From: Aquabacterium humicola
GTDB taxonomy: Bacteria; Pseudomonadota; Gammaproteobacteria; Burkholderiales; Burkholderiaceae_C
Assembly (NCBI RefSeq): GCF_030167915.1
Contig: NZ_JARGNB010000002.1
Location: forward strand, 806,001 to 870,000
Direction: 5' to 3'
DNA: 64,000 nucleotides
The notes beneath the pieces were generated by a model that was given only the letters and a program-made list of their open reading frames with translations, did no database searches and had not been told where the DNA came from. Positions 41,243 to 50,793 of the stretch are shown piece by piece. The position numbers and the translations under genes were made by a program. How positions within the stretch are numbered: position 1 is the stretch's first letter; each line of letters opens with the position of its first letter.

Positions 41243-42025
41243 ATGTTGACCACGCAAGACCCCCTGCTGCTGCGCAGCGCCGATGCCCGCGGCGTCATCA
41301 CACTGACGATGAACCGCCCGCAGGCCTTCAATTCGCTGTCGGAAGACCTGCTGGAGGCGCTGCAGACCGAGCTCGACCTGATCGCGCGCGACGATACGGC
41401 GCGCGTCGTCGTGCTGGCCGGCACCGGCAAGGCGTTCTGCGCCGGCCACGACCTGCGCGAGATGCGGGCCGCGCCGTCGCAGCGTTATTACGAGAAGCTC
41501 TTCGCGCAGTGCGGCCGCATGATGATGGGCATCCAGCGGCTCGACGTGCCGGTGATCGCGCGCGTGCACGGCATCGCCACCGCCGCCGGCTGCCAGCTGG
41601 TGGCGATGTGCGACCTCGCGGTCGCGGCGCGTGAGGCGCGCTTCGCGGTCAGCGGCGTGAACCTGGGCCTGTTCTGCTCGACGCCGAGCGTCGCGCTGTC
41701 GCGCAACCTCGGCCGCAAGGCGGCCTTCGAGATGCTGGTGACCGGCGGCTTCATCTCGGCCGACGAGGCGCAGGCCAAGGGCCTCGTCAACCGCGTCGTC
41801 GCTGCGGCGGAGCTCGATGCCGAGGTCGAATCGCTGGTGGCCTCCATCGTCGCGAAGCCCAAGGTCGCGATCGGCATGGGCAAGCAGCTCTTCTACCGCC
41901 AGCTCGAGGTCGGCATCGAGGCGGCCTATGCCGACGCCACCGAGACGATGGCCTGCAACATGATGGACCACAGCGCGCTCGAAGGCGTGCAGGCCTTCAT
42001 CGAGAAGCGGCCGCCGAAGTGGTGA
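41243..42025 (+). CDS. Crotonase-superfamily protein, ECHDC3-like, lacking both catalytic glutamates
   Basis: 260 residues with a GAGGAGA ribosome-binding site. The crotonase fold is clear: MNRPQAFNSLSEDLLEAL, oxyanion-hole segments KAFCAGHDLRE (residues 63-73) and HGIATAAGCQLVAMCDLAVA. The residues that align with the two hydratase glutamates are Q118 (GCQ in place of GCE) and G138 (SGV in place of PEI). The same pattern with LGLFCSTPSVALSR marks the ECHDC3 subgroup. Enoyl-CoA hydration is therefore doubtful. A different CoA-ester reaction or a binding role is possible. It is coupled to the acyl-CoA synthetase gene. Confidence 0.9.
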   Translation: MLTTQDPLLLRSADARGVITLTMNRPQAFNSLSEDLLEALQTELDLIARDDTARVVVLAGTGKAFCAGHDLREMRAAPSQRYYEKLFAQCGRMMMGIQRLDVPVIARVHGIATAAGCQLVAMCDLAVAAREARFAVSGVNLGLFCSTPSVALSRNLGRKAAFEMLVTGGFISADEAQAKGLVNRVVAAAELDAEVESLVASIVAKPKVAIGMGKQLFYRQLEVGIEAAYADATETMACNMMDHSALEGVQAFIEKRPPKW

Positions 42026-42040
42026 GGCGGCTCAACGCTG

Positions 42041-43705
42041 TCACTGCATCACCAGCGCACTCAGCGCCTCGCTGCGGGTTCGCCGGTTCAGGTAGCGCAA
42101 CGTGAAGTCGGTGTAGGTCTTGTTCGCCTGCTGGGCGGGCTGCGGCGCGACCGGCCAGTTGACTTGGCGACCGCCCCCGTCGTCCATCGTGAGGTGGATG
42201 ATCGAGCGGTAGGCGGGCCACGCGGCACCGCCGACGTTGCCGCTCTTCGGACCCTGGTGCACGTTCCAGCCGCCGCGCAGCACGTACTCGGTCCACTCGG
42301 GCGAGCCCAGGAAGCTCTTGCCCCAGCTCAGGTCCACCGGGCTCGGCGTCGCGCTGTTGACGTTGGCCGCCAGCTGCGGGCCGGACAGCGTCGTCGGGCT
42401 GAGGGCCGGGATGGCGGCGGCCTTCAGGAACGAGACGCTGTCGATGTACGGCAGCAGGGTGTAGTAGGTCGCGATCGGCGTGCGGCCGGCCTGGCCGTTG
42501 ACGGTCTTCCAGCCGTCGTCGTCGTAGAGCTGGAACGAATAGACGCCTTGTTCGACCCAGCCCAGCGCGGCGAAGTTGGCGTCGGCGGTGGCGTTCGGCG
42601 ACACGGTGGACAGGCCGTGGTCGTAGCCGCTGGCGCCGTCGACCGCGCAGTTCGCGACGTCGGCCTGCGCGACGCCGCCGCTGGCGCTGCGGCATTGCAG
42701 GAAGGGATGGTCGATGGCCAGGTTGAGGTAGTTGCCGCGCTTGCCGGCGAGCTCCGCCGCTGCGCGCAACAGCGAGGGGCACAGCAGCTTGCGCGAGCCG
42801 ATCGCCGGGCCGCTGACGATCGCGTACTTGGCGTTGCACGCCGTGTCGACGACCTGGAACTGCATGTCGCGCCGCCAGGCCGTGGGCGGCGTCAGCACGA
42901 AGCCGGTCTGGATCGAATAGCCCGATGCACGCGCCGTGCGCCAGCCGGTGAATACGCCGGCGAGGCGCTGGTTGCCGTAGATGCGCAGCGTTGCATCGTT
43001 CTGGTCGCTCGGGCAGCGGTCGCTGCCGGCCGAGCTGCCGGTGATCAGCGTGTTCTTCACGCCGGGCGTGACGCTGCCGTCGGCGTGCCGCTGGTCGTAT
43101 TCGATGTCGATTTCGCGCCGCGTGCTGCCGTTGGCGTTGACGCGGTGGCGCGTGGCGGTGACCGTGATCTTCTCGGTGCTGCGACCGATGTCGTCGTAGT
43201 CGCCTGTCGGGTGGCCGGCGCCGATCGCATCGCTGTCGACGCCGTTGTGGCGCCAGCAGCGGTCCAGGAACTGGGTGGCGGCCGCGCCGGTGGGCACCGC
43301 GATGCCGTACAGCGCGTCGCGGTTATGCATCAGCACCTCGATCTGCTGGATCGTCTCGACCGGCACCGGTGTCGCCGCCGTCACCGTGAAGCCGCCCAGG
43401 CCGTCGTGCTTCAGCACGATGTCGACGTAGGTGTCGCTGCCCACCTTCACCGCGGGGATGTTCAGCGTATCGGTCGAATGGTCGTAGCTCGCGACGGCGG
43501 CCCCCGCGACCGTCACGGGGGCATACGAATCCAGCGTGAAGAAGTAGTTGCCCTGGTGCTTCAGCGTCACGCGCAGCGTCTGCCCGGCGTAGCTCACCGA
43601 AGGGATCGTGACGATGTTGCTCGTCGCGTCGAAGGTGGTGACCTCTGCCGTGGCCGGCAGAACCGTCGCGCCGAGCAGCGCGGCAAGCAGGGCAGCATGA
43701 CGCAT
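42041..43705 (-). CDS. Exported protein of unknown function with two N-terminal beta repeats
   Basis: 554 residues from the ATG at 43705 (GGAGGT ribosome-binding site just upstream). Signal peptide residues 1-20 (LLAALLGATVLPATA). Mature residues about 21-62 and 63-112 are two copies of a short repeat (FDATSNIVTIPSVSYAGQTL... / YDHSTDTLNIPAVKVGSDTY...). The remaining 440 residues are Cys-containing with no domain I recognise, including RCWRHNGVDSDAIGAGHPTG and a C-terminal WPAYRSIIHLTMDDGGG. It is periplasmic or extracellular. The repeat occurs in other Burkholderiales exported proteins by recollection. Function unknown. Confidence 0.8.
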   Translation of the reverse strand: MRHAALLAALLGATVLPATAEVTTFDATSNIVTIPSVSYAGQTLRVTLKHQGNYFFTLDSYAPVTVAGAAVASYDHSTDTLNIPAVKVGSDTYVDIVLKHDGLGGFTVTAATPVPVETIQQIEVLMHNRDALYGIAVPTGAAATQFLDRCWRHNGVDSDAIGAGHPTGDYDDIGRSTEKITVTATRHRVNANGSTRREIDIEYDQRHADGSVTPGVKNTLITGSSAGSDRCPSDQNDATLRIYGNQRLAGVFTGWRTARASGYSIQTGFVLTPPTAWRRDMQFQVVDTACNAKYAIVSGPAIGSRKLLCPSLLRAAAELAGKRGNYLNLAIDHPFLQCRSASGGVAQADVANCAVDGASGYDHGLSTVSPNATADANFAALGWVEQGVYSFQLYDDDGWKTVNGQAGRTPIATYYTLLPYIDSVSFLKAAAIPALSPTTLSGPQLAANVNSATPSPVDLSWGKSFLGSPEWTEYVLRGGWNVHQGPKSGNVGGAAWPAYRSIIHLTMDDGGGRQVNWPVAPQPAQQANKTYTDFTLRYLNRRTRSEALSALVMQ

Positions 43706-43804
43706 GGGACCTCCGCACAGGCAGATCGCCCGGCGATTCTGATCCCGCGCGGGCCTGCGCGGCAAGGCGCGGCGTCCCGCCCCTTGGGGAGATCCGGGTC
43801 CTGA

Positions 43805-45151
43805 CTAAGCCGGCTGCAGCCGCTGCAGCAGCTCGACGGTCGGGTAGCCGTCCGGCGGCAGCCCCAGGCTGCGCTGGAAGCGGCGCACCGCGGCGCGCGT
43901 GGCGGGCCCCAGCAGGCCGTCGACCGTGCCGGCGTCGAAGCCGCGTTCGTTCAGCGCCGTCTGCAGCGCGCTGGTCTGGCTGCGCGTCAGCATCACCAGC
44001 TCGCGCGGCCACGCGGCGATCACGCCCGGCCCGTCGGCCAGGCGTTGCGCGAGCAGCGCGACGGCGAGCGCGTAGCTGGTCGAGTTGTTGTAGCGCAGCA
44101 GCGCGCGGTAGTTCGCGCCCACCAGGAAGGCCGGGCCGCGTGCGCCGGCAGGCAGCAGGACGGCGGCGTTCGCGATGGCCGGCAGCCGGCCGCCGTCGAT
44201 CGTGCGCAGGCCTTCGTCGGCCCAGCGGGCGCTCGGCTGGCGCAGCGCCTCGTCGGCGCGCGCGACGTCGAAGCCCGGCGGCAGCGCCACCTCCACGCCC
44301 CAGGGTTCGTCGGCGCGCCAGCCCGAGCGGGCGACGAAGTTCGCGGTCGAGGCGAACACGTCGGCCATGCTGCCCCAGATGTCGCGCCGGCCGTCGCCGT
44401 CGGCGTCGACGGCATGCGCGAGGAACACCGACGGCATGAACTGCGTCTGGCCCATCGCGCCGGCCCAGGAGCCGGTCATGTGCGTTCGGTCGATGTCCCC
44501 GTTCTGCAGGATCTTCAGCGCCTTCAACAGCTCGTCGCGGGCCCAGGCCTCGCGGCGGCCGTCGAAGGCCAGCGTCGCCAGCGCGTCGATGACCGGCAGG
44601 CTGCCGGTGTCGCCGCCGAAGTTGCTCTCGATGCCCCAGATCGCGGCGAGCACGGTCGCCGGCACGCCGTGCTTCGCCGCGGCGGCCTCGGCCTCGGGCC
44701 GCACGGCCTTGAGCTTCTCGCGGCCGTTGGCGATGCGCTGCGGCGAGACCGCGCGGTCCAGGTAGTCCCAGATCGCCCGGATGAACTCGGGCTGCGCGCG
44801 GTCGAGCTCGACGATCCGCGGCAGGTAGCGCACGTCGGCGAGCGCCGACTGCAGCGTGGCCTCGTCGATGCCGGCGGCGCGGGCGCTGGCGCGGAAGCGG
44901 TCGATCCAGGCGGCGAAGCGGGCTGGCAGCGACGCGTCGACCTCGGCGGCCGCTGCGGCCGGCGTCGGTTTGCTAGCGTCTGAAGTCGGCGGCACAGCGA
45001 CGACGGGCGGGGGCGACGCGGGGGTCGGGATCGTCGGCGTGGGCGCTGATGGCGGGGAGGGGGCGGCCGGTGGCGTGCCGCAGGCCGCGAGGGCGGCGGC
45101 GCCGAGTGCGGCCAAGGCCCGCAGGCGGCGCGTCGAGGCAGAACGAGACAT
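43805..45151 (-). CDS. Lytic murein transglycosylase B-type lipoprotein with peptidoglycan-binding domain
   Basis: 448 residues from the ATG at 45151. Lipobox LAAC with C24 is followed by a Pro/Thr-rich linker to residue about 75. The MltB/SLT_2 domain occupies about residues 90-370 with catalytic Glu in AAIWGIESNFGGD and GAMGQTQFMPSVFL. A C-terminal PG_binding_1 domain (LQTALNERGFDAGTVDGLLGP) ends the protein. It cleaves peptidoglycan to 1,6-anhydro-muropeptides from the outer membrane. It stands between the exported unknown and the chemotaxis cluster, and a flagellar role is possible but not shown. Confidence 0.94.
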   Translation of the reverse strand: MSRSASTRRLRALAALGAAALAACGTPPAAPSPPSAPTPTIPTPASPPPVVAVPPTSDASKPTPAAAAAEVDASLPARFAAWIDRFRASARAAGIDEATLQSALADVRYLPRIVELDRAQPEFIRAIWDYLDRAVSPQRIANGREKLKAVRPEAEAAAAKHGVPATVLAAIWGIESNFGGDTGSLPVIDALATLAFDGRREAWARDELLKALKILQNGDIDRTHMTGSWAGAMGQTQFMPSVFLAHAVDADGDGRRDIWGSMADVFASTANFVARSGWRADEPWGVEVALPPGFDVARADEALRQPSARWADEGLRTIDGGRLPAIANAAVLLPAGARGPAFLVGANYRALLRYNNSTSYALAVALLAQRLADGPGVIAAWPRELVMLTRSQTSALQTALNERGFDAGTVDGLLGPATRAAVRRFQRSLGLPPDGYPTVELLQRLQPA

Positions 45152-45223
45152 GCCGCCGATTGTCGTCGTCGGGGTGACGGCGCCAAGCGGCGGCATGCAA
45201 CAGCGCGCGTCAGCGCGCAGGGA

Positions 45224-46945
45224 TCAGAACGACTCCCAGTCGCCGGCGTCGTCGCTGCGGGATGTGGGTCGGGCCGGTGCGGCCAGCGCCGGCTTCGACT
45301 GCGCCTTCGCCTGCGCGATCGCCGCCTTCGCGACCTCGGCAGGCCGCTTCGGCGCCAGCGGCGCGACCGGCACCACGGGTGCCGGGGCCGTCGCCGCTTC
45401 GCCGCCGACCTGGAAGGTCGACACCACGCCGGCGAGCTTCTGCGCCTGGTCGCGCAGGCTCTCGGCGGCGGCGGCCGATTCCTCGACCAGCGCCGCATTC
45501 TGCTGCGTCATCTGGTCGAGCTGGCCGACCGCGCCGTTGACCTGGCTGATGCCGGCCGACTGCTCGGTGGCCGCGGCGCTGATCTCGCCGATGATGTCGG
45601 TGACGCGCTGCACGCTGGCGACGATCTCGCCCATCGTGCTGCCGGCGTCCTGCACCAGCTTGGCACCGGTCTCGACCTTGTCGACCGAGCTGCCGATCAG
45701 CGTCTTGATCTCGCGCGCGGCTTCGGCCGAACGCTGCGCCAGCGAACGCACTTCACCGGCGACCACCGCGAAGCCGCGGCCCTGTTCGCCGGCCCGCGCG
45801 GCTTCCACCGCGGCGTTCAGCGCCAGGATGTTGGTCTGGAACGCGATACCGTCGATGGTGCCGATGATGTCGGCGATCTTCTTCGACGCGGCATGGATCT
45901 CGTCCATCGTCGCGACCACCTGGCTGACGACCGCGCCGCCACGCTGGGCGACGCTGGAGGCCGAGCTCGCCAGCTGGTTGGCCTGCTGCGCGGCATCGGC
46001 GCTCTGGCGCACGGTGCCGGCCAGCTGCTGGATCGCGCCGGCGGTCTGCTGCAGGTTGCTCGCGGTTTCTTCGGTGCGCTGGCTCAGGTCCTGGTTGCCC
46101 GAGGCCACTTCGGCGCTGGCGATCTGGATCGAGCCGGTCGATTCACGCACCTGGCTGACGATGCCGCGCAGCGCGTCGCGCATCTCGGTCAGCGAGCGCG
46201 TGACCTGGCCGATCTCGTCGTTGCGGTGCACGTCGAGCTCGACGGTCAGGTCGCCGTGGCCGATGCGTTCGGCGGCCCGAGCCAGGTCGGACAGCGGATG
46301 ACGGATCGAGCGCACGAGGAAGACGGTGCTGACGGCCATGCCGATGACGATGAAGCCCATCACGACGGCGACCATGAACACCGTGCGCATGCGCTCGGCC
46401 CCCATCGCGTCGCGCAGCGCGGCGGCCCGCGTCTCCTGCAGCTTGACGAACTCGCGCTGCCGCGCGGTGTAGGCCGCCAGCGCCGGCTGCAGCTTGTCCT
46501 TCAGCAGCGCCTTGGCGCCGTCGGCATTGCCGTCGGTCTTCAGCTTGCGGGCCTCGTCGCGCAAGCCGATGTAGGCCTTGCGGGTCTCGGCCACCTTGGC
46601 GAGCACGGCCTTCTCTTCGTCGCTGGTCGCCAGCTTGTCGATGCCCTGCTGCAGCTCCGAGATGCGCCGGGTGGTCGCCTCGGCGTCGGCCTTCAGCATC
46701 GCGTCGAGCGCTTCGTCGGCTGTGCTCAGGCCGGCGACGGTGCGCACCACGTTCGCCTCGGTCAGGCCGGCCCAGGTCAGCGAGTCTTCCAGCTTCTGCT
46801 GCTGCTCCTGCTGCGCCTGGGCGCTCTGCGCCTGCGAGCGCGTCGTGCGGATGCTGGAAGCGGTGGTCATCATCACGACCATCACCGCGAGGACCACCGT
46901 CGGCAGCCACAGCCGCTGCGCGATCGTCAGGCCACGTTCTTTCAT
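45224..46945 (-). CDS. Methyl-accepting chemotaxis protein (mcp1) with C-terminal DWESF tail
   Basis: 573 residues from the ATG at 46945. TM1 is about residues 8-30, a helical periplasmic domain (4HB_MCP-like, residues about 35-195) follows, then TM2, HAMP ([21 protein letters not shown]) and the signalling domain with [20 protein letters not shown] Pro/Ala linker of about 50 residues ends in GDWESF, a variant of the NWETF pentapeptide that tethers CheR/CheB in enterics. An intrinsic terminator separates it from cheW upstream, so expression may need readthrough or a local promoter. Confidence 0.93.
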   Translation of the reverse strand: MKERGLTIAQRLWLPTVVLAVMVVMMTTASSIRTTRSQAQSAQAQQEQQQKLEDSLTWAGLTEANVVRTVAGLSTADEALDAMLKADAEATTRRISELQQGIDKLATSDEEKAVLAKVAETRKAYIGLRDEARKLKTDGNADGAKALLKDKLQPALAAYTARQREFVKLQETRAAALRDAMGAERMRTVFMVAVVMGFIVIGMAVSTVFLVRSIRHPLSDLARAAERIGHGDLTVELDVHRNDEIGQVTRSLTEMRDALRGIVSQVRESTGSIQIASAEVASGNQDLSQRTEETASNLQQTAGAIQQLAGTVRQSADAAQQANQLASSASSVAQRGGAVVSQVVATMDEIHAASKKIADIIGTIDGIAFQTNILALNAAVEAARAGEQGRGFAVVAGEVRSLAQRSAEAAREIKTLIGSSVDKVETGAKLVQDAGSTMGEIVASVQRVTDIIGEISAAATEQSAGISQVNGAVGQLDQMTQQNAALVEESAAAAESLRDQAQKLAGVVSTFQVGGEAATAPAPVVPVAPLAPKRPAEVAKAAIAQAKAQSKPALAAPARPTSRSDDAGDWESF

Positions 46946-46973
46946 GTCAGTCTCGTCCTGCTGGAAAACGTCG

Positions 46974-47005
46974 GGCAAAGAAAAGGGGCGGCCGTCAGCC
47001 GCCCC
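46974..47005 (-). terminator. Rho-independent terminator after cheW
   Basis: On the minus strand the stem GGGGCGGC/GCCGCCCC has a 5-nt loop and is followed by TTTTCTTT. It lies 40 bp after the cheW stop and 29 bp before the start of the downstream MCP. Confidence 0.85.
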
Positions 47006-47044
47006 GTCGGGTTCGGGGAACCGGGGTCCGGCGAACGCGGGGGG

Positions 47045-47575
47045 TCAGGCGGCTTCGGCCGCTTCCGCTTCCATCAGGCCCATGTCGGCGCTGCTCATCA
47101 GCGCTTCGATGTCCATCAGGATCAGCATGCGCTCGGCGACGCTGCCGATGCCCGTGATGTAGGAGGTGTCGATGGTCGCGTTGGTGGCCGGGGCCGGGCG
47201 GATCTGGTCGCCGCCGAGCTCGAGCACGTCGGACACCGAATCGACCACCGCGCCGACGACGCGGCCCTTGACGTTCAGCACGATCACCACGGTGAAGTGG
47301 TTGTACTCGGCGCTCTCGCAACCCAGCTTCAGGCGCAGGTCGACGATCGGCACGATCACGCCGCGCAGGTTGACGACGCCCTTCAGGAAGGACGGCGCGT
47401 TGGCGATGCGCGTCGGCTGCTCGTACGAGCGGATCTCCTGCACGCGCAGGATGTCGATGCCGTACTCCTCGGCACCGAGCCGGAAGGTCAGGTACTCGCC
47501 GTTGCGGGCATGCACGACCGCACGACGCACGGCCTCGTGCTGCGCGATGCGGGTGCCTTCTTGAATCATTTCCAT
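47045..47575 (-). CDS. cheW: Chemotaxis coupling protein CheW
   Basis: 176 residues from the ATG at 47575, chosen because CheW homology starts with [45 protein letters not shown] is the conserved CheA/receptor contact region, followed by [19 protein letters not shown]. It couples receptors to CheA. A FliA-type promoter lies about 53 bp upstream and an intrinsic terminator downstream, so it can be expressed as its own late-class unit. Confidence 0.95.
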   Translation of the reverse strand: MEMIQEGTRIAQHEAVRRAVVHARNGEYLTFRLGAEEYGIDILRVQEIRSYEQPTRIANAPSFLKGVVNLRGVIVPIVDLRLKLGCESAEYNHFTVVIVLNVKGRVVGAVVDSVSDVLELGGDQIRPAPATNATIDTSYITGIGSVAERMLILMDIEALMSSADMGLMEAEAAEAA

Positions 47576-47627
47576 GGTGGCTGGGTCCTTGGTGGAGTGT
47601 TGAGGCACCGACCGGCACCTGCGAGTT

Positions 47628-47654
47628 GTATCGGCTGCTGCGCCCGGAACTTGA
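47628..47654 (-). promoter_or_regulatory. FliA (sigma-28) promoter for cheW
   Basis: On the minus strand TCAA (47654-47651), 15 bp, GCCGATAC (47635-47628). With the bases after the -35 (GTTC) it matches the enteric consensus TAAAGTTT-N11-GCCGATAA at 13 of 16 positions. It is the best FliA site in the window. The cheW ATG follows about 53 bp downstream. Confidence 0.75.
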
Positions 47655-47681
47655 AGGCGCCGCGTGCAGGATTGCGCCCGC

Positions 47682-49049
47682 TCAGAAGGTTTCCCAGTCG
47701 CCGTCGTCGCCGCCCTTGGCGGTGGCCGTGGCCACCGGCGCCGGCTTGACAACCGCGGCCGGTGTGGCTTTGGCGGCGGGCCTGGTGGCTGGTTTGGCGA
47801 CGGGCGCGGCCACGGGCTTCGCGGCCGCGACGGGCGCCGGGGCGGCCTTCGCCGGCGGCGGGGGTTTGGCGACCGCAGGGGCGGCCGGGCTGGTAGCGGG
47901 CTTCGCGGCGACCGGCGTCGCGACCGTCTTCACGACCGGCGGCGGCGCGTGGTGCACCACGGCAGCGCCGTCGAGGCGGAACATCGACACCACGCCGGCC
48001 AGGCGCTGCGCCTGGTCCTTCAGGCTCTCGGCGGCGGCGGCCGATTCTTCGACCAGCGCGGCGTTCTGCTGCGTCATCTGGTCCAGCTGCACGACGGCGC
48101 CGTTGACCGAGCCGATGCCGGCCGACTGTTCGGTGGCCGCGGCGCTGATCTCGCCGATGATGTCCGACACGCGCTGCACGCTGGCGACGATCTCGCCCAT
48201 CGTGCTGCCGGCGTCCTGCACCAGGCGGGCACCGGTCTCGACCTTGTCGACCGAGCTGCCGATCAGCGTCTTGATCTCGCGCGCGGCTTCGGCCGAGCGC
48301 TGGGCCAGCGAGCGCACTTCGCCGGCCACCACTGCGAAGCCGCGGCCCTGTTCGCCGGCGCGCGCGGCCTCGACCGCGGCGTTCAGCGCCAGGATGTTGG
48401 TCTGGAACGCGATGCCGTCGATCACGCCGATGATGTCGGCGATCTTCTTCGAGCTGGTGTTGATCTCGTCCATCGTCGAGACCACCTGGCTGACGACCTC
48501 GCCGCCGCGCTGGGCCACCACGGCGGCCGAGCTCGCGAGCTGGTTGGCCTGGGCGGCCGAATCGGCGCTCTGGCGCACGGTGGCGTTGATCTGCGCCATC
48601 GAGCTCGCGGCCTGCTGCAGGTTCGACGCGGTCTGCTCGGTGCGCTGGCTCAGGTCGGCATTGCCGCTGGCGATCTCGTTGGCGGCGGTCGATACACCGT
48701 CGGCACCGCCGCGGATCGCGGCGATCGAGCGGCGCAGCTCGGCCTGCAGCGTCTGCAGCGAGCCCAGCACCTTGGCGGCGTCGCTGTTGCCGTGGATGTG
48801 GATGTCGGCCGACAGGTCGCCCGCGGCGATGCGTTCGGCATGGGCCGAGAACTGCACGAGGAACCGGCGCAGCACGGCGGCGCCGTCGATGAAAGCGAGG
48901 GCCGCCAGCACGGTGAAGGTGGCGCTGGCGCCGATGGTGGCGGCCGGCGACCAGCCGAGCGACAGGCCGGCGACCACGCAGGCTTGGCCCGCGAGCATGA
49001 GGGCGAGCAGCAGCGCGGCGCGCTGCTGGGAAGACAGGAACGACAGCAT
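47682..49049 (-). CDS. Methyl-accepting chemotaxis protein (mcp2), no periplasmic domain, DWETF tail
   Basis: 455 residues. Two adjacent membrane helices (about residues 8-55) have only a few residues between them, so sensing is likely cytoplasmic, membrane-linked or via partners. A HAMP-like segment and a signalling domain with [19 protein letters not shown] follow, then about 85 residues rich in Ala, Pro and Lys ([19 protein letters not shown]) ending GDWETF. That end matches the enteric NWETF pentapeptide for CheR/CheB tethering. It lies between the third MCP and cheW. Confidence 0.93.
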   Translation of the reverse strand: MLSFLSSQQRAALLLALMLAGQACVVAGLSLGWSPAATIGASATFTVLAALAFIDGAAVLRRFLVQFSAHAERIAAGDLSADIHIHGNSDAAKVLGSLQTLQAELRRSIAAIRGGADGVSTAANEIASGNADLSQRTEQTASNLQQAASSMAQINATVRQSADSAAQANQLASSAAVVAQRGGEVVSQVVSTMDEINTSSKKIADIIGVIDGIAFQTNILALNAAVEAARAGEQGRGFAVVAGEVRSLAQRSAEAAREIKTLIGSSVDKVETGARLVQDAGSTMGEIVASVQRVSDIIGEISAAATEQSAGIGSVNGAVVQLDQMTQQNAALVEESAAAAESLKDQAQRLAGVVSMFRLDGAAVVHHAPPPVVKTVATPVAAKPATSPAAPAVAKPPPPAKAAPAPVAAAKPVAAPVAKPATRPAAKATPAAVVKPAPVATATAKGGDDGDWETF

Positions 49050-49095
49050 GAAGGGGAAGGACTCTCGGTGTTTTGGAAAGGGGAGGCGGTGATCA

Positions 49096-49116
49096 GACCG
49101 CCTGGTTCAGGCGGTC
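49096..49116 (-). terminator. Perfect 9-bp hairpin after mcp3
   Basis: GACCGCCTG (49096-49104) and CAGGCGGTC (49108-49116) pair perfectly around GTT. It begins 7 bp past the mcp3 stop and lacks a U-tract, so it may attenuate or stabilise rather than terminate fully. Confidence 0.5.
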
Positions 49117-49138
49117 AGGCGGTCAGGCGGTCAGGCGG
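49108..49138. repeat. 8-bp tandem repeat across the mcp3 stop codon
   Basis: CAGGCGGT is repeated three times and followed by CAGGCGG (3.9 copies). It covers the last codons and stop of mcp3 and one arm of the hairpin. Short tandem repeats of this size can change copy number by slippage. Here an added unit would still leave the first in-frame TGA in place. Confidence 0.9.
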
Positions 49139-50691
49139 AACACGCCGACCGCGCCGGCGAGCTTCTGCGCCTGGTCCTTCAGGCTCTCGGCAGCGGCGGC
49201 CGATTCTTCGACCAGCGCGGCGTTCTGCTGCGTCATCTGGTCGAGCTGCACGACCGAGCCGTTGACCGAGCCGATGCCGGCGGACTGTTCGGCCGACGAG
49301 GCGGTGATCTCGCCGATGATGTCGGAGACACGGCGCACGCTGGAGACGATCTCGTCCATCGTGCTGCCGGCGTGCTGCACCAGCTTCGCGCCGGTCTCGA
49401 CCTTCTCGACCGAGCTGCCGATCAGCGACTTGATCTCGCGTGCGGCCTCGGCCGAACGCTGGGCCAGCGAGCGCACCTCGCCGGCGACGACCGCGAAGCC
49501 GCGGCCTTGTTCACCGGCACGCGCGGCCTCGACCGCGGCGTTCAGCGCCAGGATGTTGGTCTGGAACGCGATGCCGTCGATCGTGCCGATGATGTCGGCG
49601 ATCTTCTTCGAGCTGGCATTGATCTCGTCCATCGTCGAGACCACCTGGCTCACCACCTCGCCGCCGCGCTGCGCGACGGCCGAGGCCGAGCTCGCGAGCT
49701 GGTTGGCCTGGCTCGCGGCATCGGCGCTCTGGCGCACGGCGCCGGTGAGCTGCTCGATCGAGCTGGCGGTCTGCTGCAGGTTCGACGCGGCCTGTTCGGT
49801 GCGCTGGCTCAGGTCCTGGTTGCCGGTGGCCACCTCGACGCTGGCGGTCTGGATCGAATCAGCGGACGAGCGGATCTGGCCGACCAGCGAGCGCAGCTGC
49901 TGCTGCATCGCGTCCAGGCTCTTCAGCAGCTGCGCGCTCTCGTCGCGGCCGGCGTCGGTCACCGGGCGGGTCAGGTCGCCGCTGGCGATGGCGCGGGCGA
50001 GCTCGTTGGCCTGGCTGATCGGACGCAGGATCGACGCGGAGTTCGCCAGCGTCAGCGGCACCACCAGCAGCACCGCGACGGCCAGCGCCGCGGCGAAGCC
50101 GATCAGCGTGCGCTGCACGGCCTGCTTCATGTGGTCGCGCGCGGTCTCGGCGCTCTTCGCGTTGGCCATGCGGATCGCGCCGATGGCTTCCTCGGCGGCG
50201 ACGATCTGTTCGGTGGCGCGGCCGGAGATCTTGTTGATCGTGGTCGCCGAGTCGTAGCCCGAGGCCTCGATCTGCTTGAGGATCGGCTCGAACGCGGTGG
50301 CGTAGGCGGTGACCCGCGTGCCGACGGCCTCGATCGTCTTGCGGTCGAGCTGGTGGTTGGCCGCGGCCAGGCTCTTCAGCTCGGCCTGCGTCAGCTTCAG
50401 CGACTCGTGCCACTTGGCCTTCAGCGCGGTGATCGCCTCGGGCTTCTCGTAGTTGATGATCAGGTCCTTCTCGTGGCGGCGCAGGTAGCCGAGCTGCTCG
50501 GTCAGCGACGCGACGTGCGTATTGACCGTCAGGTTCTGCTCGGTGACCTGCTCGCTGAGATCCTGGATGCGGAACATGCCGAACAGGCCCGCACCGCCGA
50601 CCATCACCAGCAGCGCGACGACCATCAGGATGGCGCCGATCATGCGCAGGCGGATCGTGAAGTTGCGCATCAGTGCGTGCACGAAGGCCAT
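49123..50691 (-). CDS. Methyl-accepting chemotaxis protein (mcp3)
   Basis: 522 residues. TM1 about residues 15-40 and TM2 about 195-215 flank a helical periplasmic domain of 4HB/TarH or HBM-like type ([39 protein letters not shown]). HAMP and the signalling domain with [19 protein letters not shown] follow. It ends GVFRLTA right after the signalling helices, with no linker and no WETF/WESF tail, unlike its two neighbours. It lies 102 bp downstream of cheA, with a hairpin in between. Confidence 0.93.
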   Translation of the reverse strand: MAFVHALMRNFTIRLRMIGAILMVVALLVMVGGAGLFGMFRIQDLSEQVTEQNLTVNTHVASLTEQLGYLRRHEKDLIINYEKPEAITALKAKWHESLKLTQAELKSLAAANHQLDRKTIEAVGTRVTAYATAFEPILKQIEASGYDSATTINKISGRATEQIVAAEEAIGAIRMANAKSAETARDHMKQAVQRTLIGFAAALAVAVLLVVPLTLANSASILRPISQANELARAIASGDLTRPVTDAGRDESAQLLKSLDAMQQQLRSLVGQIRSSADSIQTASVEVATGNQDLSQRTEQAASNLQQTASSIEQLTGAVRQSADAASQANQLASSASAVAQRGGEVVSQVVSTMDEINASSKKIADIIGTIDGIAFQTNILALNAAVEAARAGEQGRGFAVVAGEVRSLAQRSAEAAREIKSLIGSSVEKVETGAKLVQHAGSTMDEIVSSVRRVSDIIGEITASSAEQSAGIGSVNGSVVQLDQMTQQNAALVEESAAAAESLKDQAQKLAGAVGVFRLTA

Positions 50692-50723
50692 GGGGTGTCT
50701 CCTGAAGCTCTGTCGAAACGGAA

Positions 50724-50760
50724 GACGGCGGGCCCGAGGGGAAGTCCGGGTCCCGCCGTC
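50724..50760 (-). terminator. Hairpin between cheA and mcp3
   Basis: On the minus strand arms GACGGCGGG (50760-50752) and CCCGCCGTC (50732-50724) pair perfectly, with an inner CCCG/CGGG extension. A weakly T-rich stretch (TTCCGTTTCG) follows. It may partly terminate cheA transcripts before mcp3. Confidence 0.5.
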
Positions 50761-50793
50761 GTCGGGTACTGCTTGGAAGGAAGGATCGTTGGC

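Noticed and set aside
49108-49138. Phase variation of mcp3 by the 8-bp repeat
   Set aside because: The first in-frame TGA lies early in the array, so gain or loss of later units does not change the protein end. Only the 3' structure would vary.
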